From positions 682,001 to 746,000 of the forward strand of contig MARA01000010.1 of assembly GCA_001792895.1 (NCBI GenBank): a DNA stretch of 64,000 bases. Reading direction: 5' to 3'. Both the position numbers and the translations under genes were made by a program. The notes beneath the pieces are model-generated. The model saw only the letters and a program-made list of their open reading frames with translations. It was not told where the DNA came from and did no database searches. Positions 12,078 to 24,193 of this stretch are shown piece by piece (position 1 is the stretch's first letter; each line of letters opens with the position of its first letter). This stretch comes from Lentinus brumalis (Eukaryota > Basidiomycota > Agaricomycetes > Polyporales > Polyporaceae).

Positions 12078-13379
12078 CGTGGTGGGTTACAGAAAGGCAG
12101 CTAAGCACAGAGCAGTTATATGGCGTCTCCCAGCTCTATCAGCAAACGCACAGCAAGCGCACATCGGCTTCAGATGCGTTTGGTTATAACCGTCATGTAT
12201 GCGCGGCCTTCGGCGGGTCGTCAGGAGCTCGCCCGCCACGTGGGCGACTGAGTAAGGAGCTTTACGAGATCTCGACAATGGGCCTGGAGCGCTGTCCAGT
12301 CTGTCCATTTCGGAGGCAGGGCGAGCCTCAGCGAGTCTGAGAACAGCACGCATGGGGAGAAGAAGAGGACGGGGACGGGGATTAGACCGAAAAATCCGCC
12401 TTTCACTATCTTTTTGCAAGACTTGGCACTCGAGTTGGGAGCACGATCGACAAGACATTCCAAGCGGAAACTGCCGGGAAACAGGATACACCTAGTCTCC
12501 CCTAGGCAGACGTAAAATATGATCTATGTAGGGGGGAAGGACGATCATATATACGTCTGCTATGAAACGCGCTAAGGAGACCGTAGGTCAACGATTCTGC
12601 TTAGCCGAGTGATGGCATACCATACAAGGTAACCTTCTCAGATAGGAATAGTGCCGGACAGCGGCGGACCGGGTATCCGCTGAGGACAGCATGCAGACCT
12701 CGGCCAGCCTCGTCCTCCATGAACTTGAGCTCAGTATCAGTACGAGGGAGATTTTGGGGAAGTTCATATACGGAATGGGTCTACTACGTGATCGCAGCCC
12801 GAATGAGTAGGCGGCATATGAGCCTGGAAGTAGTATATCAGGCAGCCACAGGGCATACTGGATTTGCTCAACCTCGAGAGGTTCGGACGACCAAGGATGG
12901 CTGGGTTGTCCACCGTGTAGTGCTCTGGATATATATGCATACCTTTGGACCCCGAAGAAGTCGTCCACCAGGACTCCGTACAGCGTCACTACAGGTAACT
13001 TGCAAGGATCTTCGATGAGCCAGTCACGGCGAGACCTCAATTTCTACGCGCCGGTTGCGGAGAGAGCTCACTAGCATACCTTTTGTGATTCCGTGCGAAG
13101 GGGAAGTGTCCGAGGGTAGGCAGATGGGGAGGACGCGTACGAGCGCGTACGCGACGCGTCGTCGTGTATAGATCGCGACACGCTTTCGGAGATCAAATTT
13201 GCTGATGACTAAGCAAGAAGTTGGCACCCACGGTTAGAGGGCGGCAATAAGGAGCAGACTAGGATACACCGTCGGTCAAGAACTTGGACCAGTGTTGTGT
13301 CCCCTAGGCAGCCCACGATACGACAAGTACTCATTTCGTGGTTAATCGTAAGTATCGATGAACATCCCTTCGAACGAGA
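12078..13379. other. intergenic, no confident gene
   Basis: Promoter side of the transcription factor and 3' side of the GH79 gene. The longest frame (12588-13040, minus) has no recognisable features. A weak A/T-rich patch with TATATATG lies near 12930. I support no gene here. Confidence 0.4.
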
Positions 13380-15183
13380 TCACAGGTACACGATCAACGC
13401 CTCGGACGCAAGCACCGACACCGTCAACGCATTCCCGCTGACCGCAACAGACTCGAAGTTCTGCGTGCCCTGCTGCACACACGTCGACGAGAACGTGCCA
13501 CCCCGCCAATCGTCACAGCTGCGCCCTGGTCCGTGCGCGACGTCGCGTTCGGGGCCGTCAGCCGCTTCGCCCGCTTGGTCCCGCTCGCCGTCGTCAGCCC
13601 CGTGAACTGCACAGACGTGCTCGCGCGGGCCCCCGTGCCGTCGAAGTTGTTCGAGTTCAATACGAGAAGGCGGAGCGGGGCATTCGAGGCCGAGTAGACG
13701 GCGTACGTCGCGATGGCGCTGGAGCCGTTGTCGAGCGCCGCGACCTTCGCGCCGTCCGTACCCAGGAACTCGGAGACGAAGACGGCCCCGTAGTACGGCG
13801 AAAACACGTTGTTCTGGCCCCACCAGCAGTATGCCTGTCGGGAAAGAATCGTGCATTGAGCGGATGTTCAACGTTGGGCGTATCAGCACCACCGGCTCCC
13901 GGGACTTACGCAGTTGCCGATGGTTCCGTGATGGAAGTAGAGACGATCTGCTCCAATCAACGCGCTTTGGAGGACGTAGTCGACAATCCACAGCGCAGCG
14001 CCGAAGGTGGGACTGATCCCTCCACCACCGCAGGTCGCTAGGGATGATCGCAGTCAACGCGTGTCCCATTGTTAGAGAGGCCCAGGCGCACTCACCGGAG
14101 TTCGTCTCCCCGAGGAAGAACTTCTTCCCAGCGTTATGTGCGGCTGTCGCTTCCGCCTTGTACTGGCTGACATACTTTACAATGCCCCTATGATCGCGGT
14201 CAGGTCAGATGCAGTGGATCATGAGTACTCATATGCTCACGAGTGGCTCATCAGGCTGGTTAAATTGGTGCTTGCACCGTTGCAAGCAGACTGGGGGTAG
14301 GAATGCCGCGAGATAGTCTTGATGGTGTTCAGCGCAGCACTTCCGATGCCGGAGATGAGCGTCTGGGTGTTCCAGGACAAGTAGACGGCGCCTTGGAAGA
14401 TGTTCCCCAGCTTCGAGACGACACCGAGTCAGCTCGCGGGCCGCAAATGGACAAGGAGACGACACTCACGCTGGGTGCTAGGGCCGTGAACCACTTCGCC
14501 TCGTTCTGAATATCAATGGAGTTGCTCCACCCGGTGCCCGAGGCAATGGGAGAGCTGCTCGCATACACTGCAAACGCTCCGTGTCAGAAGGCGAAACAGG
14601 GCTGGACAGACACGTAGGGCCACCCACAGTCGGGCTCGTTTCCGAGCTCTATTGCGTAGAGGTTACCCATGGCTGACTTTGCTCTCTGGGCAGCCGATAG
14701 CGAATTCGCTTGGTTGTTCAGCTGGCGATTCAGCCCGACGGTGACTTGGCCCTTCAGCTGGGACGCGAGCGTGAAGAACGACGGTCCGTAGGTGAGACTC
14801 GAAGGCGCGTCCAGCGGGGAGGAGACAGTGTAGTTGACAGCAGATGCCAGATTCGCATTGTACGTCGCGCGATCCCTAACGAGGGAATGTGCACGTCAGT
14901 ACGGGGAAGGCGGAAACATAGACTCAGAGGCAACGGATCCTCACTGGGTGGTGCCGCCAATACGGATGGCGGGCTGGGCATTTCGGAGGTTGGCGAGGTT
15001 GGTCAGGCAGTTGTTCGTCCCGGTCATCTGCGTGTACCCAGGAAAGGCGAAATACTCGATCGACACGCTCACGAGGGACGGATCGACAGCCGCAGCGCCC
15101 GAAGGTGGAGTCGACGGGACTGCAACGGCACGAACATGGCATAGCCATACCAGCGCGGCGAGGATGACAGAGAACCGGGCCAT
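13380..15183 (-). CDS. secreted GH79 beta-glucuronidase-like glycoside hydrolase
   Basis: Retaining glycosidase of family GH79; fungal members remove glucuronic acid or 4-O-methylglucuronic acid from proteoglycans and plant polysaccharides outside the cell. The ATG at 15183 starts a signal peptide (MARFSVILAALVWLCHVRA). RIGGTTQ-DRATYNANL crosses the first intron. IELGNEPDCGWPY holds the acid/base Glu, and KKFFLGETNS the probable nucleophile Glu. SARPHELVLASE-like features continue as GISPTFGAALWIVDYVLQSA, and then a beta-rich C-terminal domain (VFVSEFLGTDGAKVAALDNG) ends ASEALIVYL-stop at 13380. One frame break occurs at the C4 run 13501-13504: TDQGAAVTIGG and GTFSSTCVQQGTQNFES sit in different frames, reconciled by one added base. 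Too short a gap for an intron. Otherwise complete and probably functional. Confidence 0.86.
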
Positions 15184-16334
15184 GATTGGACTGCTACCAA
15201 GAGGCGGCGCGGAAATGGTTGACGATGAAGGAGGCGTCCCGGAGGCCATAAGGAGAAAACTGCGGCTTTATAGCGCTGCTCGGTGCATCGCCGGATGTCC
15301 GCGATCCTTCTTGCGAGAAGTCACAGTGTATCCGCGGACCGACGGCCAAGGCACCGTACGGAGGAAGAAGGTAATGAGTACCCATGTGATCCGCCGAGAT
15401 CACGAGTAGGGTGTTGAGGAAGGACAAGGGCGCATACGGGGATATGACGGGCGATGAGCTCGCGATGGGTCTCGAGGATGCGGGCGAAATAAACTTTGCT
15501 GATTCGACGGTTCACCACGTCCCGGATGGTCATCTGAGTGCCAACTGGTCAATAATTGCCGAAGTCTGCCTAGACCATAGCAGCTCGCCTTGCTATAAAT
15601 ACAGTAAATGGAGGTCATCTTGAGCAAACAGCATGATGGTCCGGAAGACGGGTGATGTGTTGGATCCTGTTGCTAGGCAATTGCTAGGTCAAATTGACTG
15701 GCATCTTCTACTGGCGACCAATTGTCAGGAATTCAGCCTGAGATACTGTGTCGTCCATTTTGGCGCCACAAACTGAGCGACAAAGCACCGTGGTTAGACT
15801 TGCGAAGGTCGCTGTTCGTTCGAAGTACATACGGGTGACGTACCCTATACTTACTTGTTTTGAGTGCCGGGACAGCAGGAAGACCCATCATGTATGCCTT
15901 GCTCTGCGGATAATTTTGGCGGAAGGATACTTTGGAACTCCAAAGTCAACAGGCTGAAGACTCCTCGCTGGCAGTGAGAGAGTGGAGAGAGCTAGAGAGA
16001 GCTGTAGAGGAGGATGATCCGCCATCAAAGCCGCCCGTTGCCATGTTGGGACAATGCGCCTACACGTGACGTCACGCGTCGGTTCGCTTCCTGTCCTTCG
16101 CGAGTCGCGACTGGCCATATCGTGAGGACTTGAACTGAGACTCTACCTTGCGAGTCAGCCGTTTCCGACAATACTTGACGATGACCGACCGTGCAGGACC
16201 TGGATAGACTTCACGGTGGAGGATGGCGGAATGTATGACGTCACAACTCCTTCGCCTATGAACCCATCGCACCGAGCTCGACGAGCTTGCTACCCTGTTG
16301 CAAGCTGCCCACGACGAACACGATATCAACCACT
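15184..16334. other. intergenic, divergent promoter region
   Basis: Lies between the divergently transcribed GH79 (-) and ComA-like (+) genes and so should hold both promoters. No gene seen. An in-frame ATG at 16287 could start the ComA-like protein 16 codons earlier. Confidence 0.45.
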
Positions 16335-17621
16335 ATGCTCGCGCGCACCGTCTTTGCTCAAACCCTTCGCCAACACGTCCGCCCTCGTCCCATCTCAGCC
16401 GCGCGAGCCCTGCACAGCACAGCCAGCCTCGCTAACTCCAGCTCCAGCTCTAGCACCCACCCCTTCTCCTTCCTTCCAGCCAACGCCCTCGAGCCTAAAG
16501 TGAAGCGTACCCGGGGACTCACAGAGATCCGAGGTCCTTACTATGCTCCCGTCACGAAGACATACCTCGACGAGCTGCTCAAGGATTGGGGCGAATATGT
16601 CGATGGCGTCAAGTTCGCTGGAGGAGCGTTCTCGCTCATGCCGGAGGATAGGCTGCGCGCCCTGATCGAAACCGCACACAAGCATGGTAAGCAGGGCTCT
16701 CTACTGCCTACGCTGGACGCTTGCTCATGTTGCCCCAGGCTGCTACGTGAGCACCGGAGGATTCATCGAGCGTGTCCTCTCCGTATCTGGTGGAGACAAG
16801 TCCGTGATCTCCAAGTACCTGACAACGTGCAAGAACTTGGGGTGCGCTATGACCTACCTTTTCTACGCAACAATATTTGAATAGTATCTATAAGCTTCGA
16901 CGTGCTGGAGATCTCTTCGGGCTTCCTGTCCATCCCAACTGACGACTGGGCCTCGCTCATCGAGTTCACCGCGGCACACGGCCTCAAGCCCAAGCCGGAG
17001 GTCGGCATCCAGTAAGCATCTCTCAGAGCGCATCGTCCTGCTCATCCCGGCACTGAACGCTCCCTTCAGGTGGGGTGCTGGCGGCGACGCATCCGTTGAG
17101 GAGCTCGAGTCCGCCGGCACTCGGGACCCGAAGTGGCTCATCGACCGCGCAAAGACCTTCCTTGACGCAGGAGCACACGTGCGTTCTCTTTCCCCGACCA
17201 CCCAGCCCCAGCGCTGACCCGTTTCCTGCAGATGATCATGATTGAGAGCGAGGGCATCACGGAGAACGTCAAGAGCTGGCGGACGGACGTCATCTCCGCC
17301 GTCACCTCTGCCCTCCCTGCCGAGAAGATCATGTACGTCCACTGCCCCACCCTCCTTTCCCCTCCCAGTCCCACCGACTCACGACGCACGCACAGGTTTG
17401 AAGCGGCGGACCCCGACGTCTTCGCGTACCACATCCAGAACCAGGGCGCGCGCGCGAACCTGTTCATCGACCACTCGCAGGTCGTCCAGCTTGCGTGCCT
17501 CCGCCGCGGCATCTGGGGGACGGGCAGCACGTTCGCACGTGTCGTCACGTTTGAGGGCACCGGCGAGCACTTCCGCAAGGGCGGGCGGGCGGTGCATAAC
17601 GAGCCGTCGGAGAAGTACTAA
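16335..17621 (+). CDS. ComA/HSA32-type phosphosulfolactate synthase-like protein
   Basis: TIM-barrel protein of the ComA family. In methanogens ComA condenses phosphoenolpyruvate with sulfite to phosphosulfolactate for coenzyme M; the plant homologue HSA32 is a heat-tolerance protein. Six exons (16335-16686, 16739-16841, 16895-17011, 17070-17178, 17232-17332, 17396-17621) give about 335 residues with phases in agreement. Residues 1-35 (MLARTVFAQTLRQHVRPRPI, then SAARALHSTAS) look like a mitochondrial presequence. Core motifs seen: RGLTEIRGPYYAP, YVDGVKFAGGAF, HGCYVSTGGFIERV, FDVLEISSGF, GAHMIMIESEGI and NLFIDHSQV. Fungi do not make coenzyme M, so the substrate is unknown. The upstream in-frame ATG at 16287 would weaken the presequence, so the later one is preferred. 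Confidence 0.88.
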
Positions 17622-18366
17622 GTAAGTACCGAGTTGACGTACATAGTCCGCGGTGGAGCCTGATGGAGCTGGAGGAGTGCGAGGCATGGACTCTTTGGAA
17701 GACGCAAAACTTGTAGATTAGGTGTTCTGCCTTCATCTTGTAAGCGTGTATTGATACTGCTATGTTGCTCTCATGTTCGACTTCGCGGCTTTCAAATATC
17801 AGCATACGCTTGATCGCCACGGCTCATTAACCACCTGCGGAGTCAGGTCTACACGAAGAATGGGAGGCAGATACTCAGAAGGAGATGATGGGGGGTGCAG
17901 ACGATGCAAGAGCGCTTTTCATTGGCAGCACTCAACAGGCGCTGGAGAGTGTCAACTTCGTACGTGCGTCCGTCACTGCGCGGCCCCAAGCCGTCGCTCC
18001 CAAGGTCGCTCGCTTGGACAGGTGGAGACACTAATGTGCAAGCTAGGCTCAACGAGGATCCTCCGCGGCACACTTGACACACCCTGGGGACCCTCAGACA
18101 TTGTAAACCATGTTCAATGATCGGACCCCGGGGTTGGCGACGGTCGTGCCTGGGCCATGCAATGCCGCCCCATAGTCGAGGATATATTGGGCGACCAGAG
18201 TCTGATTCTTTTCCCCAGCGCAGTATGGACTGCGACACGTTCGCCCGTTTATGATCGAACGCCGGCTCCGACGCGCTGACTCGACCCGGAAGCCACAACC
18301 TCGTAAGTTTACTTAAGTTGAGCCTCCTTGTCGCTTCCCACCAACTCGACTCCTCAGCTCATAGGT
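17622..18366. other. intergenic
   Basis: 3' region of the ComA-like gene and promoter of the glutathione transferase. No gene or RNA recognised. Confidence 0.4.
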
Positions 18367-19340
18367 ATGTCTGGTAAACAGATCACCTTCTACACGGCGG
18401 CGGTGCGTCCGGCTGTTCGCTGCTTTTGCAAGTCTCTGCTTACCCACATCTGTCATCAGTACTCCCCATTCTCCGAGAGAGTCGGTAGCCAGTCTGATCG
18501 CTACTGGCCCGTGGTGCTCACTCCCGAACTGTCTCGCAGGTGCGCTTGGCGCTGGACGAAGCGGGGGCGAAATACACCGTGCACGAGTTTGACAAAGGGC
18601 GAACCAAGCCCGAGTGGTACTACCAGATTAACCCCCTTGGCAAGGCATGTACTCGAAATCACAGCTCGGGCTCCTCGCCCACCTCTGACGACTGACCACC
18701 GGCGTGTAGATCCCCGCTCTGACATACGGCGGGCCTGACGTCCCCTCAGACCAGCCTTCTCCGGAGTCCGCGAAGCTGTTCGAGTCGCTCCCCCTGCTCG
18801 AGTTCATCGCCGATATCTACCCCGAGGCGCAGCTCCTCCCCGCCGACCCCGTCCTGCGCACCAAAGCACGCACGTTCATCCAGCTCTACGTGAACTACGT
18901 GCACGACCTCTTCAAGGGCGCGTTCTTCCTCGGGCAGCCCGCCGAGCCCATCCTGCAGGCGATCGCGCAGCTGCAGCAGGCGCTCGCCCCGACGGGGTTC
19001 GCAGTGGGCCGGTTCTCGATCGCGGACATCGCGGTGGCGCCGTTCCTCATGCGCTTGATGCTCTTCCTCAGGGTGGGGCTGGGGGCGTATAGCGCGGAGG
19101 ACGGCCTGAAGATGCGCGATGCGCTCGGGAGCGAGAAGTTTGCGCGGTTCGCCCGGTATATTCGGGACCTGCACGAGCGGCCGAGTATCAAGGACCACTG
19201 GGACGAGGTTTGTTTCGTACGACTGGGGACCGCGCTTTGGCTGAGATGTGCTTCTTGGTATGTAGGCTCTCCAGATCGAACTGTGGAAGGACCATCCCGG
19301 GTTCCAGCGCAAGGCGACGAAGGAACCTTCTGCGGTCTAG
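18367..19340 (+). CDS. glutathione S-transferase
   Basis: Cytosolic GST: N-terminal thioredoxin fold binding glutathione, C-terminal helical domain binding the electrophile. Exons: 18367-18402 (MSGKQITFYTAA), a 21-base micro-exon 18460-18480 (YSPFSER), 18540-18644 (VRLALDEAGAKYTVHEFD), 18711-19207 and 19266-19340. The micro-exon supplies the SPFSERV segment with the catalytic Ser region; without it the fold lacks helix 1. The third intron appears to use a GC donor (AAG then GCATGT), which gives NPLGK-IPALTYGG. The C-terminal domain contains the N-capping and SIADIAVAPFLMRL motif. A one-base deficit in the CCC run at 18839-18841 separates YPEAQLLP from ADPVLRTKAR; one added C restores a continuous protein of about 244 residues. 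Class is uncertain; omega- or Ure2-like are possibilities. Confidence 0.85.
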
Positions 19341-19735
19341 GGTTGCCCACTGGCTCGATGCTTGTCGTCTTCGTCAATCTGGATTGTAAGTGTATGAGTT
19401 TGCGACTGCGACTGCGGCTGCTGTTATTTCGCACTGTATTCCACATACGAGGGACCATGATGACATTGGCGATTCCTTTCAATGCAATGATGTTTCATGC
19501 ACTTGAGCGCCTGGGCTATCGGTGACGACACATAATACCCCGAATCTCGAAGGACTGCAAACTCTTATCAAGCTCTGGCCCATCTCCTCTGTGAACGAAG
19601 CGAGATATGGATACCCTCTTCGCCAGTCTCGACTTGTCCCGACTCACACCCGCGGGCCGCACACGACGCGTCCAGCCTACAAGTCTCCGTAGAATCTCCA
19701 TGAGCGGGACTGACGCGCACACCGCCCTCTTGGGG
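19341..19735. other. intergenic between converging genes
   Basis: Short spacer between the 3' ends of the glutathione transferase (+) and the F-box-like gene (-). Nothing recognised. Confidence 0.4.
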
Positions 19736-21152
19736 TCACACTACAGCACGTTTCCTTACACTGGGGATACCATTAGCCAGGGCTCTCCACCACTTCTTCC
19801 CAGGTCTGGCGTCCGGCGTGGTCTGGCTGTCGCTGCTGCCATCGCGCAGTTCCCTGACGTTGACGGTGATCTCGGACTTGCCCTTCCTCCTCTTCCCAGC
19901 GCCAGGTTGCTTCTCCAAAGAGAACACCTTCCAGACATCCTCGTCGGCCTCGTCCTCCGTCCAGCACCCGCCGCCGCCGCCCATGCGCTCGCGCCACTCC
20001 CACCGCAGCCTCGACTCCCAGTATCCGGGCATGTATGCGCGGTTGCGCAGGATGACGAGCCTCGGGCCACACTCGAAGGACGAGCAGTCGTCGCTGATCC
20101 TCTCCAGCTCACGCCTGTCCGGATCCTGCGTCGCATCGGTCTTCCGCGCCCCAGACATCTGGACAATCACGACGCGCAGACTGACGTACAGCGAGAGCTC
20201 CTCCGCCGGCTGCGGCCCGTGCACGACTGTCGCCTCCGGATCTGGGTCAGCCTCCTCGGTCGGTGACACCGCCGGGGGGAGCACGCCCAGCATCTCCCCG
20301 AGGACCGCTGGCACGCGGGCGTTGCCTTGCGATATCCGGAGGTGCGTCGCTGCCGGAGCTATGGCAGCCCAGCGCGGCAGGGTCTTGTCCCACGGGTGCA
20401 GCTTGGGCCCCGTGAACACGACGTGCAGGTGCGTGAGCGCGGGGAACGGCGGGTCGTCGGGCGGCTCTGCGGGCACGGGCACCGAGTAGAACTCAAAGTC
20501 GGACGGGTCGCTCTGCCCCGGGACGAGCGCGCCCGGGCCCGACAGGCGCAGGAACATCCTGTCGTCCCCGAGCAGGGTGAGCTCTCTGAGCGCAGGAAGG
20601 CGGTACGGGACGAGGGGCAGGCGGATCTCCGGACTCTGCAGGACGGTCAGCGCGCGCAGCGTGGGCGCGGCGAGCTGGAGGAGGCGGGCGACGTGCAGGA
20701 CGAAGGCGCGGTTCCATGCGGTCTTTGCGGCGGCCCACGTGCGGTGGTCGTTCGCGAGCTGGAAGACGAGGGACCGCTCGTCGCGTGCGTAGTCGGTCCA
20801 TTTTCGGAACGCGCGCTGGGGGGCGTCGCACGTGCCTGGAAGGAAGGCGAGGAGGAGGTTGTGGATGGGCGGCGTGTTCGCCCCTGCTCCCGCTATGCCG
20901 AGTGTGCTGCTCGAGTCGGAGGGGGCGCCGTGGCCGAAGCGGTGGATGCGCTCGAGGCAGATGAGGAAGTGCTTGACCTGGACGACGCTGGAGAGCGCGA
21001 GGGAATGGAAGCGTGCGGAGGCGGAAAGTGCACGGACGGACTTGGAGGTCTGGGCGAGCACGCACCCGGCTCTCCCACCGTCTGTGCAGACAAGCTGGAA
21101 GATGACATGCCAGAGGTCGTATGGAAGGCGGGCGATGTCCCCATGCTGGCTC
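19736..21152 (-). CDS. F-box-like protein, paralogue of the genes near 55-57 kb
   Basis: Putative substrate adaptor of an SCF ubiquitin ligase, by family resemblance. One long exon runs from an acceptor near 21152 to the stop at 19736. It opens with an F-box-like segment (LPYDLWHVIFQLVCTDGGRA) and continues CVLAQTSKSVRAL. Downstream it matches the two paralogues in order: HNLLLAFLPG, ALTVLQSPEIRLPLVPYRLP, then ALRELTLLGDDRMFLRLS, then LTHLHVVFTG and ATHLRISQG. The C-terminal tail is longer and basic. The ATG is not visible in this exon; it must lie in an upstream exon, possibly near 21200, that I cannot place. An internal GTG at 21061 is not a credible fungal start. Ligand unknown; such F-box families are lineage-expanded in polypores. 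Confidence 0.68.
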
Positions 21153-22501
21153 CTAGGCGAGAGGGTGGGTCAGTGTGAGAAGGCGTGGAGGACAGAACAG
21201 GACATGAGACAGCTCAGGTGCTCCTTATGTACGGACGCTGTTCGCTCGTCGTGCGAATGATCGTTCGCTGCCTGATTGGGTTTGGTAGGAACGAGCACTG
21301 TTTGATGGTGTCTTCCCAATACCTTCTCTTCGTGTTCTGTTTCTAGCAAAGTTGTGCGCCGCATCTTGGAGGTAGGAGGTCGCATGGGCGTAATGGGCGC
21401 ACATCTATCCGTGCATGATGTGATGCAGGGCCTGGCCTATGCGTTGATAGCGGACCTATATGAGCGGTAAGAATGTCCACTCTCGTAGCCAGAAATACAC
21501 TGAAAGGAGCAGCACAAGGATATGGGACGTGACATTGGCGTGAGGCAGGAACTGCGCACAAGTGTCTGGGTTGCAGCGATGACCGAAGACGCCGCTTGTT
21601 CAGCCACCATGGCCAGATAATCAGGTTGCGCATCTGAACGCGGCTGCCTGAAGTGCTGAGAGATGTCACGGCCAGCGTAGCTGTTCGCGATCTCCTGTCA
21701 ACGCATGACGGTCTCCAAGTTCTGCGCATTATCTCATTTCAGTGACTTTCTCAACACTTGGGGCACTCACCCATCAATTTGTCGTTTCGTTGGAAGCGGA
21801 CAATTTGTCCGGTACATCCGTGGCACACTTGCTCCCCGGCGCACCTCTGGTCGAGACTGGTGAAGAGGCTTGAGCTTGTCAGCAGAGTATCGCCGTCAGC
21901 AAGAGGTACTTAGGCGGAAGTAGGCATACTGCCTGTTCGGCTCTTTCGACTCTCGACGCAAACAGCAAGAAACCCGCTATACTTGAGTATATGAGGATCG
22001 GAATGCTGCTGGACTCGCGGATGGTTACGTGTCGCTCAAGCACGGATGGCGGCGCACAGGTACGTGTAAGTACGTATTGAGTATTGCGTACGGAGCACTT
22101 CTGGCAATGAAATGTATTCTTGGGGTTGCTTCTATGCAGGGAAGTTGTCGTATCTTGTCGTATAGACTACACGGTAAACCGTATACCTATCTGAGCGCCG
22201 CGCGTGCGGATTGCGTGCTCGAGCGGAGCCAACTCGGAGGCAAGTCGGGCAGGGACGATGCGGGAGAACGAACGGGAGATCCCAAAGAAAAAAAAACGGC
22301 ACAAACTTGGGACGACGCGCACTGCTTGTGCGGGGCTGCGAGGGACATCGATGGCCAGGACGGCGGACGAAAGACGACTCCGAGAGCGGCAAGCGTGGGC
22401 CGAGGGCGCGCAGTGGAAACAGGGCGGGGCTTGGGGCGGGCGGCACTTCCCGTGAGAATGCCGCCCAGTTAAGTTTCGGAGTTCGAAAGTGGCACCCCAG
22501 G
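21153..22501. other. intergenic, divergent promoter region
   Basis: Between the F-box-like gene (-) and the glycine-rich RNA-binding protein (+). It probably holds the first exon of the former, which I cannot place. An A8 run occurs at about 22287. No other gene recognised. Confidence 0.4.
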
Positions 22502-22509
22502 GATATAAG
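22502..22509 (+). promoter_or_regulatory. TATA box of the glycine-rich RRM gene
   Basis: GATATAAG lies about 145 bases before the ATG at 22647 and is followed by a strongly pyrimidine-rich tract (about 22528-22575), an arrangement common for highly expressed basidiomycete genes. Inferred from position and sequence. Confidence 0.5.
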
Positions 22510-22646
22510 GCGGCGGGGGGCTCAGACGTCCCCCATCTCGCTCTTGCTCTCGCTCCTGCTTCGTCGTCCCCGTCCCGGTTCCGTTCGATTCCGTCCGTTC
22601 AGATCAAGGTCCCGCTGTACAGTAGCAGTATCGATTCAATCTCATC

Positions 22647-23474
22647 ATGTCCGCCAAAGTCTACGTCGGGTCAGCTTCGTTCATTCTCGCGCTCCGTCCC
22701 TGTGTCGCCGCGTTCCCGGGGCAGTATGACTGACGTTCCCTGTGTACAGCAACTTGAGCTGGAACACCACGGACGACACGCTCCGCAGTGTAAGCTTGGT
22801 TTCCGCCGCCCGACGGCTTTCGTCGCGCACCGTATCGTGTCTGACTCGTCGTTGTTCCGCGCGCAATTTTAGGCTTTCTCTAGCTATGGTCAAGTCCTCG
22901 ATGTACGCGATCCCTCTCGTCATGAGTCTCCTGGCCGTGTAACATCTGCCATGAGGTCTCATTAGCAAAGTTCTCCTCGTGCTGACCATGCTTCGCTTAT
23001 CTCAGTCCATCGTGATGCGCGACCGTGAGACCGGCCGCTCCCGCGGCTTCGGTTTTGTCACCTTCGGCTCTGGTGCTGAGGCCCAGGCCGCGATCGACCA
23101 ACTCAACGAGCAGGAGCTCGATGGCCGTCGCCTCAAGGTCAACCTCGCCAACGCTCGTGGCAGCGGTGGTGGAGGCGGTGGAGGTCAGCTAAAATTTTCT
23201 CGGCGTTAAGGTCTTGTTTTCATTGATCGCTAATCAGGCTACGGCGGTGGAGGTTACTCCGGTGGCGGCAGCGGCGGCTACGGTGGTGGCCAGGGTGGCT
23301 ACGGTGGTGGAGGCTACGGCGGAGGCCAAGGTTCGTCTGACCATCAAGTATCGGTTGCTGGACGACGATGCTGACAATCGATTTCTAGGCGGCTACGGCG
23401 GCGGCCAGCAGGGCGGCTACCAGTCCGGTGGCTACGGCGGTGGAGGCTACGGCGGCCAGCAGGGCGGCTACTAG
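22647..23474 (+). CDS. glycine-rich RNA-binding protein (RRM + GGY repeats)
   Basis: Small RNA-binding protein of about 149 residues, one RRM followed by a Gly/Tyr/Gln-rich low-complexity tail, like plant GRP7 and animal CIRP/RBM3. Six exons: 22647-22669, 22750-22789, 22873-22902, 23006-23183, 23238-23330 and 23389-23474. The RNP2 motif VYVGNLSW spans the first intron, and RNP1 RGFGFVTF lies in exon 4. The tail is built from GYGGGGYSGG-like and GGYGGGQQGGY-like units and is itself interrupted by two introns, so retention would shorten the tail: the first of these introns contains in-frame stops. It probably acts in the nucleus and cytoplasm in RNA processing or stress-granule biology. The U2 snRNA copy 2 follows in the same orientation. 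Confidence 0.93.
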
Positions 23475-24138
23475 ATGCCCAATGGTATGTTTGTCGCTTC
23501 CCTTACAGTGCAACTTGTCCTGATGAGAACGTTCAGCAGACGCTGCATTCCCTCTTCCGCATGCATATCTGATTTCTCGTCTCTTTCTTGCACGACCCAC
23601 TCATCCACAACACTCCTTTCAATCCCGCTGTCCTTTCTCTGGTAGCACTCGTCGGTTTCGTCCTGGTCGCCTCGTCGCGATGCGCCTCGGTCCGTCACAA
23701 ATACGGCCTGTACTTGTAGGAGTTCCTGTCCCCCAGTGTACTGCTTCCCCTCCCCCTATCGTCTCGGATCCCCCACATAGCGCGTTGTGGGTGGGTGTGT
23801 CATCTTACGCCTCATTGTATCACAAAATATGAATTGCTTGGCTGTCCTTCGTGTTCCACATACGTGTGAAGTACCGAGTTCGGCTTAAGAAGAAACGCGC
23901 ACACGAAACGTTGGTGTCATCATTATTCTGGGATGTACCGAAGCATGATAGAGGGTGCGAAGAATGTTCAATCGCAGTATACGTAGGGTGAGTGCCGCCC
24001 GTACGCGTATGCAGCAACATGGCGATCACTAGTCCTCACTGCCGGGCGGATGTTTGTTCGTGTTAGGATCCAAAGCCGCCGCCTTCCTTTCTCGTCTCTG
24101 AGCGTCTTCCAACCTCTCGGCGAGCTCGGCTACCCGAT
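23475..24138. other. 3' region of RRM gene and U2 copy 2 upstream flank
   Basis: Pyrimidine-rich sequence to about 23780 is probably the 3' untranslated region. No other gene recognised. Confidence 0.45.
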
Positions 24139-24168
24139 GGTCCGTGCGCACCCTCGGCGGGTATATAG
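24139..24168 (+). promoter_or_regulatory. U2 copy 2 promoter: shared upstream element and TATA box
   Basis: GGTCCGTGCGCACCCTCG at 24139-24156 is identical to the element upstream of U2 copy 1. GTATATAG follows at 24161-24168, about 26-33 bases before the predicted RNA start. Sequence between the element and the TATA box differs between the copies, so the element stands out as conserved. Confidence 0.62.
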
Positions 24169-24193
24169 ACCGGACGCCCTCCTCCCCCGTTTC

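Noticed and set aside
13490..13520. Programmed frameshift in the GH79 gene
   Set aside because: No slippery heptamer or pausing structure is evident, and similar single-base breaks occur in unrelated genes, so an assembly indel is simpler.
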